Of a DNA stretch of 42,521 nt, positions 14,848 through 23,426 are shown piece by piece. This stretch comes from Pseudobdellovibrionaceae bacterium (GTDB lineage Bacteria > Bdellovibrionota > Bdellovibrionia > Bdellovibrionales > Bdellovibrionaceae), in contig CANCBY010000002.1 in NCBI GenBank assembly GCA_947374445.1, forward strand, positions 1 to 42,521, written 5' to 3'. Below the pieces are notes generated by a model, which was given only the letters and a program-made list of their open reading frames with translations, did not search any database and was not told the DNA's origin. Every line of letters begins with the position of its first letter. The first letter of the stretch is position 1. A program made the translations under genes and the position numbers.

Positions 14848-17280
14848 CTAGTCAGCACGATAAGCTTTCGATGCAAGCGCTTCATCGGAGGTGGCGTTAA
14901 ACTCTTGGACAGCCTGCTTGAAACACTTTTGAATTGTTTTTCTCTCTGCCGTCGTAAGCCCTACTGAGCTTGACTCACCGATCAGGAGTTGCACGGAGCC
15001 TTGACCCAATCTCTTCCCTTTCATATCCGTCGCGAAAACAACTTGTTTTAATTTTTCGGCAGAAATTTTTCCGTTTAATTCAGATCGAAGATTTTTTTCA
15101 ATCGCTTCGCCATGAGCAGCCAGTTGATTTCTTTCTAACGGCAGAACACCTTCACCAATAAAGCTTATGCGCTTGCCAGCTGGATTTTTTAGCGCGGCAA
15201 TTTCTGATAACATCTTTTGTTTCGAATCAAGGCTCAGCCGTGCGCCAGCAGTGGCAGCAAAATCATCGCCACTAGAAACGGTGGAATGCATGTATTTTCC
15301 GACCACCGACTCAAATTCTTCTTTTTCGCGGTTGAAAGCCTGGGTGACCTGCTTTTCGCCCTGACGAGACATTTGAATGGCCTCTTTCACATTGCTTGAA
15401 TGCGCTAAAGCCTCCGCGGTAGCACGCAAATTACGCGCACCAACCCCCGCAAAGTCAGCTGTCATACCTCCCAATTCGGCCTCTTGAATCGATGCCACTC
15501 TCCGCTCTACAGCGTGAAGGCCCGGAGAAAATTGATTTGCAAGCTCCGCGTAGTCTCTCAAGTGATTTAATTTGTCGTCGGAAAGAAATGCGGACATTTT
15601 TTCTCGTTCAGAAGAGTCAATAGAGATTGATGAAATATTCTTGTTCTCCGTAAAGGCAGTCCCAGAGTACTTTTTAACCAACACCTCTCTCAATGCCTCA
15701 TTGCTCGGATTTTTTCGGATAGCATCAAAAACAACCTCTGAGGGGATCTCGACTTTTCCTGAGGTTTTCTCTAGGAGCCCCGTTCCCGCGAAGTCATGGG
15801 CCACCTCTTGGCGTTTTTGCTCGGCCCACTGGTGATAAATTTTGAGGTTCTCTTGCATTTCAGGGCCATCAAACATACGAAGCTCATTACTCTTCATTTC
15901 TCGAGACATACGTACTGCGATGTTAGCCTCGTCGGCCGTACTACCCATACCTCCACGAAACCAATCTTCGGCATGGTCAGATTTGCGAATGATTCCATTT
16001 AACTTGAGCTGCGAATCAAACTCCAAATTGACGTCTTTGAAAATATTTGCAAGCTCTGTTTGGACTTGAGGAGGCAACTCTGTCAATGGCGGCTTTGTCT
16101 TAATTAACCACCGCTGGGCTTTGAAATCACTATACGGGACAAACTCCATTTTATCTTGGTACTTTCTAGCGAGCTTGTCTATTTTTGACCGCAAAATTTC
16201 TTTGTGCTTATTAGTCATACTGGTCACCAAATTTTTATCTTTTGTCGTATTGTTTAATTTCTGCAGCACGGAATTCTCAAAATCTAAAACCCTAGAACCC
16301 GGAGGCAAAGACTCACTCTCTACGGCTTCAATCCACCTTTTATTTTCTTCTGCCGTGGCAAACTTATTTTCTAAATTGAGTTCAATAAAGACTTCGCGCT
16401 CGATATCATCACGCGCAAGCCCGCTTTTTGCAGCACTCATTTTTTTGCCGAGCCGAAGGTCTTCAGGTAAAGACAAATTTTCGGCTAAAATCATTGCAAG
16501 CCGGGGGCTTTTTATTACAAGACCCGCAGAAACTACTGGGTCAAAAATAAAGAAAAGACCATAGCAAAACATTTCAGGATAGAATTTGGCTTGATAGCAT
16601 TGAGGGCGCTTAAATTCCTTCTCTATCGCCGCACGAACCAGCCGAAGCAAAGACTCCATGATCTGTTGATCTGAAGTCCGCGAAGAAGAACTGTTCGATT
16701 GTCGCCTATCACCTTCAGCTAAAACTCGCGGATCTCTGATTGGATCGAATTTTCTCGCCATCTCAAGCTGGCTAAAGCGCATTTTGTCGCCTTCATAGAC
16801 ACGAACTTTCTCATCAATATAGGCTGCATTTATTTTTTGCAAATCACTATCTTTTAAATTCGCAAATTCTGGCACGCCGATCGACATTCGTCTTTTGCAA
16901 TGGACGTCACAGGCCTGCAGCAAATAGGCTTTACCTTTAATCGATTTTGTCACATATGTAAAAAGCTGATCTATCGACATAAAAAAATCAGCAGTCACAT
17001 CGATAGCTCCCACATGACAGCTGTGCAGAAGGGACTCTTCATCGCCGAGTGCTTGATGAATTATCTCGTCTTCGCTGCAGGTTTTCAGGTATTCTGAAGG
17101 TTTAAAATTTTCGCAATGGGCTGCTTTCATAAAGCCCTTGCAGCTGTCCTGCTTAATTTTTATAAGTTCAGGGGCGAGCGAGCACTTGGCAGAGTCTGCG
17201 GCAGCAATTGAGATAAAACACAAAGCCCAAGCAAGCAGAGATATAAAAATTTTTAACAAGTAAAGATGTCTTCTCAACAC
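14848..17280 (-). CDS. Large exported protein, orphan
   Basis: This 810-residue protein has a signal peptide (core about residues 8-27, cleavage AAA-D). The N-terminal ~130 residues carry at least eight cysteines. Then comes a basic/polar region, a hydrophobic stretch at about 240-265 (FCYGLFFIFDPVVSAGLVI) that may be a membrane helix or a buried helix, and a long helical Glu/Lys/Ala-rich C-terminal half with coiled-coil character. No catalytic signature is visible. The start is uncertain: GTG at 17280 lacks a good ribosome binding site, and TTG at 17259, behind GAGAAG, gives an equally good signal peptide. A strong terminator follows. It may be an envelope or secreted structural factor, but that is a guess. 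Confidence 0.8.
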   Translation of the reverse strand: MLRRHLYLLKIFISLLAWALCFISIAAADSAKCSLAPELIKIKQDSCKGFMKAAHCENFKPSEYLKTCSEDEIIHQALGDEESLLHSCHVGAIDVTADFFMSIDQLFTYVTKSIKGKAYLLQACDVHCKRRMSIGVPEFANLKDSDLQKINAAYIDEKVRVYEGDKMRFSQLEMARKFDPIRDPRVLAEGDRRQSNSSSSRTSDQQIMESLLRLVRAAIEKEFKRPQCYQAKFYPEMFCYGLFFIFDPVVSAGLVIKSPRLAMILAENLSLPEDLRLGKKMSAAKSGLARDDIEREVFIELNLENKFATAEENKRWIEAVESESLPPGSRVLDFENSVLQKLNNTTKDKNLVTSMTNKHKEILRSKIDKLARKYQDKMEFVPYSDFKAQRWLIKTKPPLTELPPQVQTELANIFKDVNLEFDSQLKLNGIIRKSDHAEDWFRGGMGSTADEANIAVRMSREMKSNELRMFDGPEMQENLKIYHQWAEQKRQEVAHDFAGTGLLEKTSGKVEIPSEVVFDAIRKNPSNEALREVLVKKYSGTAFTENKNISSISIDSSEREKMSAFLSDDKLNHLRDYAELANQFSPGLHAVERRVASIQEAELGGMTADFAGVGARNLRATAEALAHSSNVKEAIQMSRQGEKQVTQAFNREKEEFESVVGKYMHSTVSSGDDFAATAGARLSLDSKQKMLSEIAALKNPAGKRISFIGEGVLPLERNQLAAHGEAIEKNLRSELNGKISAEKLKQVVFATDMKGKRLGQGSVQLLIGESSSVGLTTAERKTIQKCFKQAVQEFNATSDEALASKAYRAD

Positions 17281-17324
17281 ATCTACTTATCGGAAAATAC
17301 GACAGATTTTACAGTGTTTAATCT

Positions 17325-18815
17325 CTAAAAAGCATTGGACCGATTCAGCGGAAGCTCCACTTCGAAGCAGGTATTTGGTCCAGGAACAAGCCTGAGCTCG
17401 CCCCCATGATCTTTAATAATTCCACGAGACATACTTAAACCAAGCCCTGTGCCTTCGCCGACCTCTTTGGTGGTAAAAAATGGTTCAAAAAGTTTGCTGG
17501 CAATTGCTCGAGGAATTCCAGACCCAGAGTCTGTAATCCGAATGATCACAAAATCGTTACTAGCTTTAACCTCGACTTTGATCCATTTTTCTACGAGTCC
17601 TTGAATCGCATCAACGGCATTTTCGATAAGGTTTTCTAAAACCTGCTCAATCTCTGCTTGATCGCAAATTACAAATGTTTGGAGATCACCGGTTACATTG
17701 AGATGAACTTGTCCTTTATGAACCTTAGCAAGAGCCGAACTCAAAACCTCACTGAGTAATGACTTTATTTCGCAACGATCGCGAATTGTCTTTTCATCAA
17801 TTCGAGAAAACCTTCTCAATCCATTAACAATTTTAGCGATTCGCTCAACAGCATTATTAATTTTTTGCACTCTATCGGCTAGTTTAATCGGATCATTAGC
17901 TGTCAGAACTAAGAGCTTGCTCATGCCCGAAATAATTGTGAGAGGATTATTTATTTCGTGGGCTATGCCTCCAGACATTCTTCCTAAAGATGCGAGCCTT
18001 GCCGAATGTGCCGATTTTTCTCGTTGAAACTCCAGCTCTTTTTGAATCTCAATTTCTTTAGTTACATCAACCAAAATTCCATCTGATATAACCCCGCCAT
18101 CGTTGTCCTTGCGAGGAACTCCGTCGATTTGCACCCACTTAATTTTTCCCGATTTTGTAACTATTCGACCTTGCCAACGAAATGGCATCAATGTTTTTGT
18201 GCTCGTTTCTGTCGCCATTTGAAGGTCGCGGCGATCATCCTCATACACCAAAGACAGCAGAAGTCCCGGATTTAAAATAAGCTCCTCGGCTGAGATCTCA
18301 TAAATTTCATGAGCTTTTTTACTCACAAACGGAAAAGATGGATTTCCATCGGCACTCAACTTGAACTGATAAAGCATCCCTGGCGAATTTCCTATGATGC
18401 CGGAAATAAGCTTAGACCGCTCGAGCTGCTTCGAAATATCTGAAAATGTTACAAGGACAGAAACCTTCTGCCCCATGTAGCTTTTATTAAATGGCATCGA
18501 GCTCACGCGAAGCCAGCGGGTCAAAGTATCTGAAGTTCTTATTCCCATCACCACGTTATACTGCGGAAGCCCCGAGCGGATGGTGTACATGGCCGGATGA
18601 TCTTCACCCAAAAAATCCGAACCATCTTCACGAATTGCCTTCCACAAAGGATCTAAAGATGTTCGTCCCAATAGTTGATCTTCGGTCAAACCCAATAAAG
18701 AAGCCGCAGCATGATTGAAGAAAATTATTTTTCCTGCAGAGTCTTGCACGGCAAAACCCTCGGTCATCGCATTCAAAATTTCCGAATAAAATTGACTCGA
18801 TTGTTCACTGTACAT
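17325..18815 (-). CDS. PAS-PAS sensor histidine kinase
   Basis: From the ATG at 18815 the protein has 496 residues. There is no membrane segment, so it is cytoplasmic. Two PAS domains (about 5-128 and 135-255) precede a short coiled coil. The HisKA segment follows, with the phospho-accepting His286 in GGIAHEINNPL, then the ATPase: N box ENLIENAVDAI, G1 DSGSGIP, F box FEPFFTTK and G2 GEGTGLGLSMSRGI. No receiver is fused, so the partner regulator is elsewhere. An in-frame TTG at 18875 extends it by 20 residues without a clear ribosome binding site. The signal sensed by the PAS domains is unknown. Neighbours on the same strand are an M48 peptidase upstream and the 810-residue protein downstream. 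Confidence 0.9.
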   Translation of the reverse strand: MYSEQSSQFYSEILNAMTEGFAVQDSAGKIIFFNHAAASLLGLTEDQLLGRTSLDPLWKAIREDGSDFLGEDHPAMYTIRSGLPQYNVVMGIRTSDTLTRWLRVSSMPFNKSYMGQKVSVLVTFSDISKQLERSKLISGIIGNSPGMLYQFKLSADGNPSFPFVSKKAHEIYEISAEELILNPGLLLSLVYEDDRRDLQMATETSTKTLMPFRWQGRIVTKSGKIKWVQIDGVPRKDNDGGVISDGILVDVTKEIEIQKELEFQREKSAHSARLASLGRMSGGIAHEINNPLTIISGMSKLLVLTANDPIKLADRVQKINNAVERIAKIVNGLRRFSRIDEKTIRDRCEIKSLLSEVLSSALAKVHKGQVHLNVTGDLQTFVICDQAEIEQVLENLIENAVDAIQGLVEKWIKVEVKASNDFVIIRITDSGSGIPRAIASKLFEPFFTTKEVGEGTGLGLSMSRGIIKDHGGELRLVPGPNTCFEVELPLNRSNAF

Positions 18816-18913
18816 AGAAAATCCGCGCACACTCAGTCTAGAGAAATGTTTTACTCCAAACTTAAGATAGCGCAACGTAGGCCATTAAACGAGGCCAGAA
18901 GTTTTTTAAAAGC

Positions 18914-19669
18914 CTAGAATTCACAGGTATTTAAATAGCTCTTGGCCAAAATGGCTTGAGCTCGATTAGCGTCGGGATTATCTGAGTGATCTAAACTCAC
19001 ATCGTAACCGAGCATTTTACTCGTGGCTCGCAGAAGGTCTAGTGGATTATTTGCAAGGCCCTTGGAGCTCATATACTGAAGTTGTTGAGCAGCAAAACAA
19101 TCTGCTTGAAGTTCCATAGAAAAATTTGATTTTTCAACCCAACTTCGAACAGCTTCAACTAAAAACTGAATCTGCAGCCGAGAAGCTGTCCCCGCCTTTA
19201 CGTGTTCAAATACGCTCAAAAATACAGCTCCCAAAGGAACAGGCACCCTTTTTAAAAGATGAGCTTTTTCTGAGTGCGCCATCTCGTGCGCTAGAACAGC
19301 CGTCAAGTCACGGTCGTCTAAAAGCGCCAACAAACTTTTTGAAAAATAGATCACGGGGCCTATCGAAAAAGCATTGGGCTCGTCGGCTTTGCCCTGAATC
19401 AAAACAAGCTTAATACTCGAGTAACGATAATTCCAAGCAGGATACTGATGAATTTGCTGAAACGCCTTTTCTAGACGGAGCTGCGATGTTTTGTCTTCGA
19501 CTTGTTTGAAGTCACCTTTATTAAAACCACCGTCTACCGCCAAGGCCCACTCAAAAGCCTTACCAAGATAATAATCTGGCGAAAAATAGAGACTGAGCGA
19601 TGCTTGTGCTGGTGCACCTAAAAGACAAAAGCACGTCATTGTTAGCACAGAAAATAGTTTTTTAATCAA
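18914..19669 (-). CDS. M48-family zinc metalloprotease, exported
   Basis: With a TTG start at 19669 the protein has 251 residues and a good signal peptide (cleavage AQA-S). TTG is preferred because AAGGGGGTGA, nearly the full anti-Shine-Dalgarno complement, lies just upstream; an ATG at 19756 would add 29 residues before the signal peptide. The HEMAH zinc motif (about 128-132 from this start) and the third ligand E186 in MELQADCFAAQ define M48, the group of HtpX/BepA/LoiP. Such periplasmic members degrade or help fold outer-membrane proteins. The usual TPR tail of BepA is absent, so this is the short form, closer to LoiP/YcaL. Confidence 0.85.
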   Translation of the reverse strand: MIKKLFSVLTMTCFCLLGAPAQASLSLYFSPDYYLGKAFEWALAVDGGFNKGDFKQVEDKTSQLRLEKAFQQIHQYPAWNYRYSSIKLVLIQGKADEPNAFSIGPVIYFSKSLLALLDDRDLTAVLAHEMAHSEKAHLLKRVPVPLGAVFLSVFEHVKAGTASRLQIQFLVEAVRSWVEKSNFSMELQADCFAAQQLQYMSSKGLANNPLDLLRATSKMLGYDVSLDHSDNPDANRAQAILAKSYLNTCEF

Positions 19670-19873
19670 ACTCACCCCCTTTTGCCGTGACTCTTGCGGT
19701 CGAGCCCCAATACAATTACCAAAAGCACCATGCCCTCTGTCGATAAAAAAATGCATCTTAATCTCACTTCCCTTGCTGCGTCGCTAAAAATTGACATCTG
19801 AAGCGAGCCCAGCAACAGTCAAGGTTGAGCTGAGCCCACAGCCCGGCACTCCAAATTTAGCCAGGAGGATCTC

Positions 19874-20449
19874 GTGACCGCATCCAACCGTTCCATCTCC
19901 ATTACCACTCTTTTTTTCTTATTCTGTTCTGTTGTTGTTGGCGCCAAAAGTACGACAGAAAAGCACCGAGAGCACTCGACGCATCAGCATGGAGCCGGAA
20001 AAATGGGAATTGCATTTGACGGCTCCAACGGGAAAATCGATCTAAAAATTCCAAGCGAAAGTGTTTTCGGCTTTGAGCACGAGGCCAGAACAGATCAAGA
20101 AAAATCTCAACTGCAGGAAGCCCTGAAAAAGCTTGAGGCTCGAATATCTGAAATGGTTGTCTTTGCACCGACAATAAAATGTCTTGTAACAAAAGATAAA
20201 ATCCAAGTCGTTCCAGAGGACGAAGGCGTAGGAAATAAAAACAAAGTCAAAGGTGAGCACTCTGAGACTGTGGCTACATTCAATGTTCTTTGCGAAAAAA
20301 GTCCCGCGGGCACTCGACTTACTTTCAATATTCAAAAGTTCTTTCCACAGATCAAAGACATGGACGTCGATATTCTTGTTGGAACAACACAGGCCGCTGT
20401 CGAGGCTAAAAAAAATGGTGTGACTGTAGATCTACTAGATACACCTTAA
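19874..20449 (+). CDS. ZrgA-like/DUF2796 periplasmic protein
   Basis: This 191-residue protein has a signal peptide and a His-rich mature start (KHREHSTHQHGAG). The pattern MGIAFDGSNGKIDLKIPSESVFGFEHEA follows, which matches DUF2796 (ZrgA), a periplasmic protein that aids zinc uptake in Vibrio. The later FNVLCEKSPAGTRLTFNIQKFFPQIKDMDVDIL segment is also family-like. The start is a GTG with AGGAGG seven nt upstream. The His-rich stretch near the N-terminus is the likely metal site. Unlike in Vibrio, no zinc transporter genes are adjacent. Confidence 0.75.
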   Translation: MTASNRSISITTLFFLFCSVVVGAKSTTEKHREHSTHQHGAGKMGIAFDGSNGKIDLKIPSESVFGFEHEARTDQEKSQLQEALKKLEARISEMVVFAPTIKCLVTKDKIQVVPEDEGVGNKNKVKGEHSETVATFNVLCEKSPAGTRLTFNIQKFFPQIKDMDVDILVGTTQAAVEAKKNGVTVDLLDTP

Positions 20450-20464
20450 GGTCTTAGCCCAAGT

Positions 20465-21412
20465 TCAAATTTTATTTTCAATGCGTAAGAAAGCTTCAGC
20501 TACTTTAATCCATTGCCGATAATCGCGGCTTTTGTCTTCAACAGTCCAAATTGCCGCCAACACACTTTGAGAAAAAGACCAGCCCCAGATTCTTTGTCTG
20601 TCGAGCTTAAGAACATCAGAAAAAATTGAAATTCTCTCGATCAATATTTGATCAAGAGCCGGATGATCACAGAGAGTTTGAATGGGATTTCGCATAAACG
20701 CCCCCACCTCAAATGCCGGATCACCATAGACACCCTTGGGATCGATGAGCAGCAAATCACCTCTACCATTGAGCAAAATATTTGCGTGATGTAAATCGCC
20801 ATGCAAAAGAATTTGCTCTGTGCTCGTCGAGTGCAAAAATTTAAACACCTCATCGGCACGCTCAATCAGAGTCGGTGGGAATACCACTCCTCGACAACTT
20901 TCACGCAAAAATTTTTCAAAGCCAAGTCCCCAAATCTCAATCGAACTGATTTTTTTGTTGGCTGATCTCAGGGTCACTTGGTTTAAAACTTGTGTCATCA
21001 TCAAGGCAGCTTTTTCAGTCGAAAGTACTTCAGAAATACTTCCACCGACCAAAGCACTCTCAAGACTGTCGCCGGGTTCAACTGCAGCCAATAAAAGAAT
21101 GCCATCCTTCTCGGAAAAATTCAAAAGCGCTGGGGCAAGACCTCCACTATTGTAGGCCAAAAGCATTTCGGCTTCTCGAAGTCGGCCTTTTTTATGGGGA
21201 CCTGCTTTTAGAATGGCATGTGTTCCATCTTGCCGAAGGCGGACCCGCAAGACGAAATTAAATGTTTGGTTTTCGATTTTACCTATGACATCAAGGTTCC
21301 AGAGCTGAAGATAGGTCTCAACCAAAGATGGCAAAGCCTCGAGCCAAAGCCTCCCCTGTTCAGAGTAGGTTGTAAGAATATTTTCTCGCAAAGAGCTGGG
21401 AATATGAATCAA
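20465..21412 (-). CDS. Aminoglycoside/hydroxyurea phosphotransferase-like kinase (APH(6) type)
   Basis: This 315-residue protein shows the catalytic HGDLHHANIL loop and IDPKGVYGDPAFEVGAFMRNP, the pattern of the APH_6_hur family (streptomycin 6-phosphotransferase StrA/AphD type). The nucleotide-binding lobe is N-terminal, with the ATP lysine probably in HAILKAGP. Family members in environmental genomes often have unknown small-molecule or metabolic substrates, so antibiotic resistance should not be assumed. It is the last gene of a likely four-gene set with dbpA, an ABC-F protein and a small membrane protein, with a 24-bp gap from the latter. Confidence 0.8.
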   Translation of the reverse strand: MIHIPSSLRENILTTYSEQGRLWLEALPSLVETYLQLWNLDVIGKIENQTFNFVLRVRLRQDGTHAILKAGPHKKGRLREAEMLLAYNSGGLAPALLNFSEKDGILLLAAVEPGDSLESALVGGSISEVLSTEKAALMMTQVLNQVTLRSANKKISSIEIWGLGFEKFLRESCRGVVFPPTLIERADEVFKFLHSTSTEQILLHGDLHHANILLNGRGDLLLIDPKGVYGDPAFEVGAFMRNPIQTLCDHPALDQILIERISIFSDVLKLDRQRIWGWSFSQSVLAAIWTVEDKSRDYRQWIKVAEAFLRIENKI

Positions 21413-21436
21413 ATGGCGACTCTCTTCAAAAAGGAA

Positions 21437-21799
21437 TCACCCAAAAAGCACAGCAAAAGACCTAGAATGAAAGTAGGCAAAGCCCAAATTCATCAGGCAA
21501 AAGAACAAGCCCGGAGCCAGATAATTCTTCTGTAAGAAGACATTAAAAAGGTAAATGGAAAGGACTGTCGGTGCAGCCAAAACTAAAGCAAAAGGCACAG
21601 CGACTTGCAAAGCCACCAAAGCTCCAGCCATAACAAGGCTTGAATAAGCCACTGGAAAAACAAAAACAGACGACTCTAGCCCCTTGTGCGCCTTTGCTGC
21701 CGATGCACTCAGTACTGGCTTTCCTTTTTTAAAATAAAGGCCGTTAACACCAACGGCAATCAGCAAAAGCCCATATACCACTTCAAAGTAGACGATCAT
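21437..21799 (-). CDS. Small membrane protein, unknown
   Basis: The 120 residues contain three to four hydrophobic helices (about 2-22, 45-66, 68-92 and 94-115), with a short basic, Ala/Ser-rich loop after the first. The ribosome binding site AGGAG is good. It lies 28 bp after the ABC-F gene and 24 bp before the APH-like gene on the same strand, so co-transcription is likely. The length and three-to-four-helix layout resemble small DoxX-like or DUF-type membrane proteins, but no diagnostic motif is visible. Confidence 0.75.
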   Translation of the reverse strand: MIVYFEVVYGLLLIAVGVNGLYFKKGKPVLSASAAKAHKGLESSVFVFPVAYSSLVMAGALVALQVAVPFALVLAAPTVLSIYLFNVFLQKNYLAPGLFFCLMNLGFAYFHSRSFAVLFG

Positions 21800-21812
21800 T
21801 TCGGACTCTCCT

Positions 21813-21835
21813 AACTAGTTCAGCAAACTAGTTCA
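21813..21835. repeat. Tandem 10-mer AACTAGTTCA x2
   Basis: The exact 10-mer AACTAGTTCA occurs at 21813-21822 and 21826-21835; each copy contains the palindrome AACTAGTT. One copy overlaps the ABC-F stop codon and the other precedes the ribosome binding site of the next gene. It could arise from a small duplication or serve as a binding site. No role is shown. Confidence 0.45.
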
Positions 21836-23426
21836 ACATTGGCTTCTTAGCCGCTGCGTACTCTTCGTAGCTCATATTGCGATCATCTTTAAGCGTCAGA
21901 TCAATTTCAATAATTCGATTGGCAACAGTCTGAATAAACTCATGGTCATGTGAAGTAAAAATCACGGTGCCCTTGAATCTCTCGATGCCTTCATTGACAG
22001 CAGTGATGCTTTCTAGGTCCAAGTGATTGGTTGGCCCGTCCAGCAAAAGCACATTGGCACCCGACAACATCATTTTTGAAAGCATGCAACGAACTTTTTC
22101 GCCCCCCGACAAAACATCTGGGCGCTTAAGGGCTTCATCACGACTAAAGAGCATCTTGCCTAAAAATCCACGTATAAAACTTTCGTCTTTGTCTTCTGAA
22201 AATTGGCGCAGCCAATCCACCAATGAGTTCTCGCCGCCTTTAAAAAATTTAGAGTTGTCTGTCGGGAGATAACTTCTCACTGTCGTGAGCCCCCACGCAA
22301 AGGATCCTTCGTCGGCCTCAAGGTCTCCTGCTAAAATATCTAGTAAAACCGTTTTTGCTAAATCATTTCGTCCAAGAAGGACAATCTTGTCGCCCTTTTG
22401 CACCGAGAAAGAGATGTTTTTTAAAATCTGCTCGCCATTGATGGATTTGCTCAGGCCCTTCACTGTCAGCACATCGTTGCCGAGTTCACGTCGTAGCTCA
22501 AAGCCAACAAAAGGTCGTTTGCGCGAAGACACTGGCATTTCGGTGATGTCTAACTTTTCAAGCTGCTTTTGTCTTGAGGATGCTTGTCTTGATTTTGAAG
22601 CATTGGCACTGAATCGACGAATAAAACTCTTAAGCTCTTCCGCTTTGTCAGTGTTCTTTTTGTTTTGATCCGAAAGAAGTCTTTGATTGAGCTCACTCGC
22701 CTGACGCCAAAAATCATAATTGCCAGTGTAGGTTGTCACTTTTGAAAAATCGATGTCGGCCATGTGAGTGCAAACACGGTTTAAAAAATATCGATCATGC
22801 GAAACAACGATCACCGTGTTTTCAAATTTTGACAAAAACTCTTCAAGCCACTGCACAGCGTAGATATCCAAGTGATTCGTCGGCTCATCGAGCAACAAAA
22901 TATCGGGCTGACCAAAAAGAGCTTGAGCCAAAAGTACTTTTACTTTTTCTCCGCCGGTGAGCTCTTTCATAAGTTTACCATGGAAGCCTTCTTCAATACC
23001 AAGTCCAGCGAGCATGGTGCCAGCTTCGCTTTCGGCCTCCCAGCCATTGAGCTCAGCAAATTGCATTTCAAGCTCTGAGGCCCTGACTCCGTCGGCTTCT
23101 GAAAAGTTGGGATTGGCATACAGAGCTTCTTTTTCATCCATGATTCGGCTCAGGCGCTCGTTGCCCATCATGACTGTTTTCAAAACCGTCTGGTCACTAA
23201 AGGCATAATGATCTTGCTTGAGAACTGAGATGCGATGCTCAGAATTGATATGAACTTCGCCGCTGTTGGGCTCAAGCTCCTTAGCTAGAACCTTCAAAAA
23301 CGTTGTCTTACCGGCGCCATTGGCTCCGATCAAGCCGTAGCAATTTCCTGGATTAAAACGCACATTCACATCTTCAAAAAGTTTTTTTCCGCCAAAGCGA
23401 AGACTGACATTTGAAATACTGATCAT
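21828..23426 (-). CDS. ABC-F family ATPase (YbiT/YkpA group)
   Basis: This 532-residue protein has two ABC domains and no membrane segment. Domain 1 is intact: Walker A GANGAGKT (34-41), signature LTGGEKVKVLLAQAL, Walker B LLLDEPTNHLD. In domain 2 the Walker A is GRNDLAKT and Walker B reads LLLDGPTNHLD, so a P-loop Gly and the catalytic Glu are replaced. The surrounding signature LSGGEKVRCMLSKMMLSGANVLLLD is typical of the YbiT/YkpA subgroup, where domain 2 is often degenerate. ABC-F proteins act on the ribosome. Its ATG overlaps the dbpA stop (ATGA), so a shared role in translation is likely. Confidence 0.9.
   Translation of the reverse strand: MISISNVSLRFGGKKLFEDVNVRFNPGNCYGLIGANGAGKTTFLKVLAKELEPNSGEVHINSEHRISVLKQDHYAFSDQTVLKTVMMGNERLSRIMDEKEALYANPNFSEADGVRASELEMQFAELNGWEAESEAGTMLAGLGIEEGFHGKLMKELTGGEKVKVLLAQALFGQPDILLLDEPTNHLDIYAVQWLEEFLSKFENTVIVVSHDRYFLNRVCTHMADIDFSKVTTYTGNYDFWRQASELNQRLLSDQNKKNTDKAEELKSFIRRFSANASKSRQASSRQKQLEKLDITEMPVSSRKRPFVGFELRRELGNDVLTVKGLSKSINGEQILKNISFSVQKGDKIVLLGRNDLAKTVLLDILAGDLEADEGSFAWGLTTVRSYLPTDNSKFFKGGENSLVDWLRQFSEDKDESFIRGFLGKMLFSRDEALKRPDVLSGGEKVRCMLSKMMLSGANVLLLDGPTNHLDLESITAVNEGIERFKGTVIFTSHDHEFIQTVANRIIEIDLTLKDDRNMSYEEYAAAKKPMLN

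Noticed and set aside
17284..17305. CCGATAA -10-like element before the 810-residue protein
   Set aside because: The upstream half matches only with a wrong spacer, and transcription would begin at the start codon itself.
20514..20522. GCCGATAA on the plus strand
   Set aside because: It lies inside the APH-like gene with no matching -35 element.
21828..23426. Defective second ATPase site in the ABC-F protein as a novelty
   Set aside because: GRNDLAKT and LLLDGPTNHLD are, as far as I recall, typical of the YbiT/YkpA subgroup, so not peculiar to this gene.
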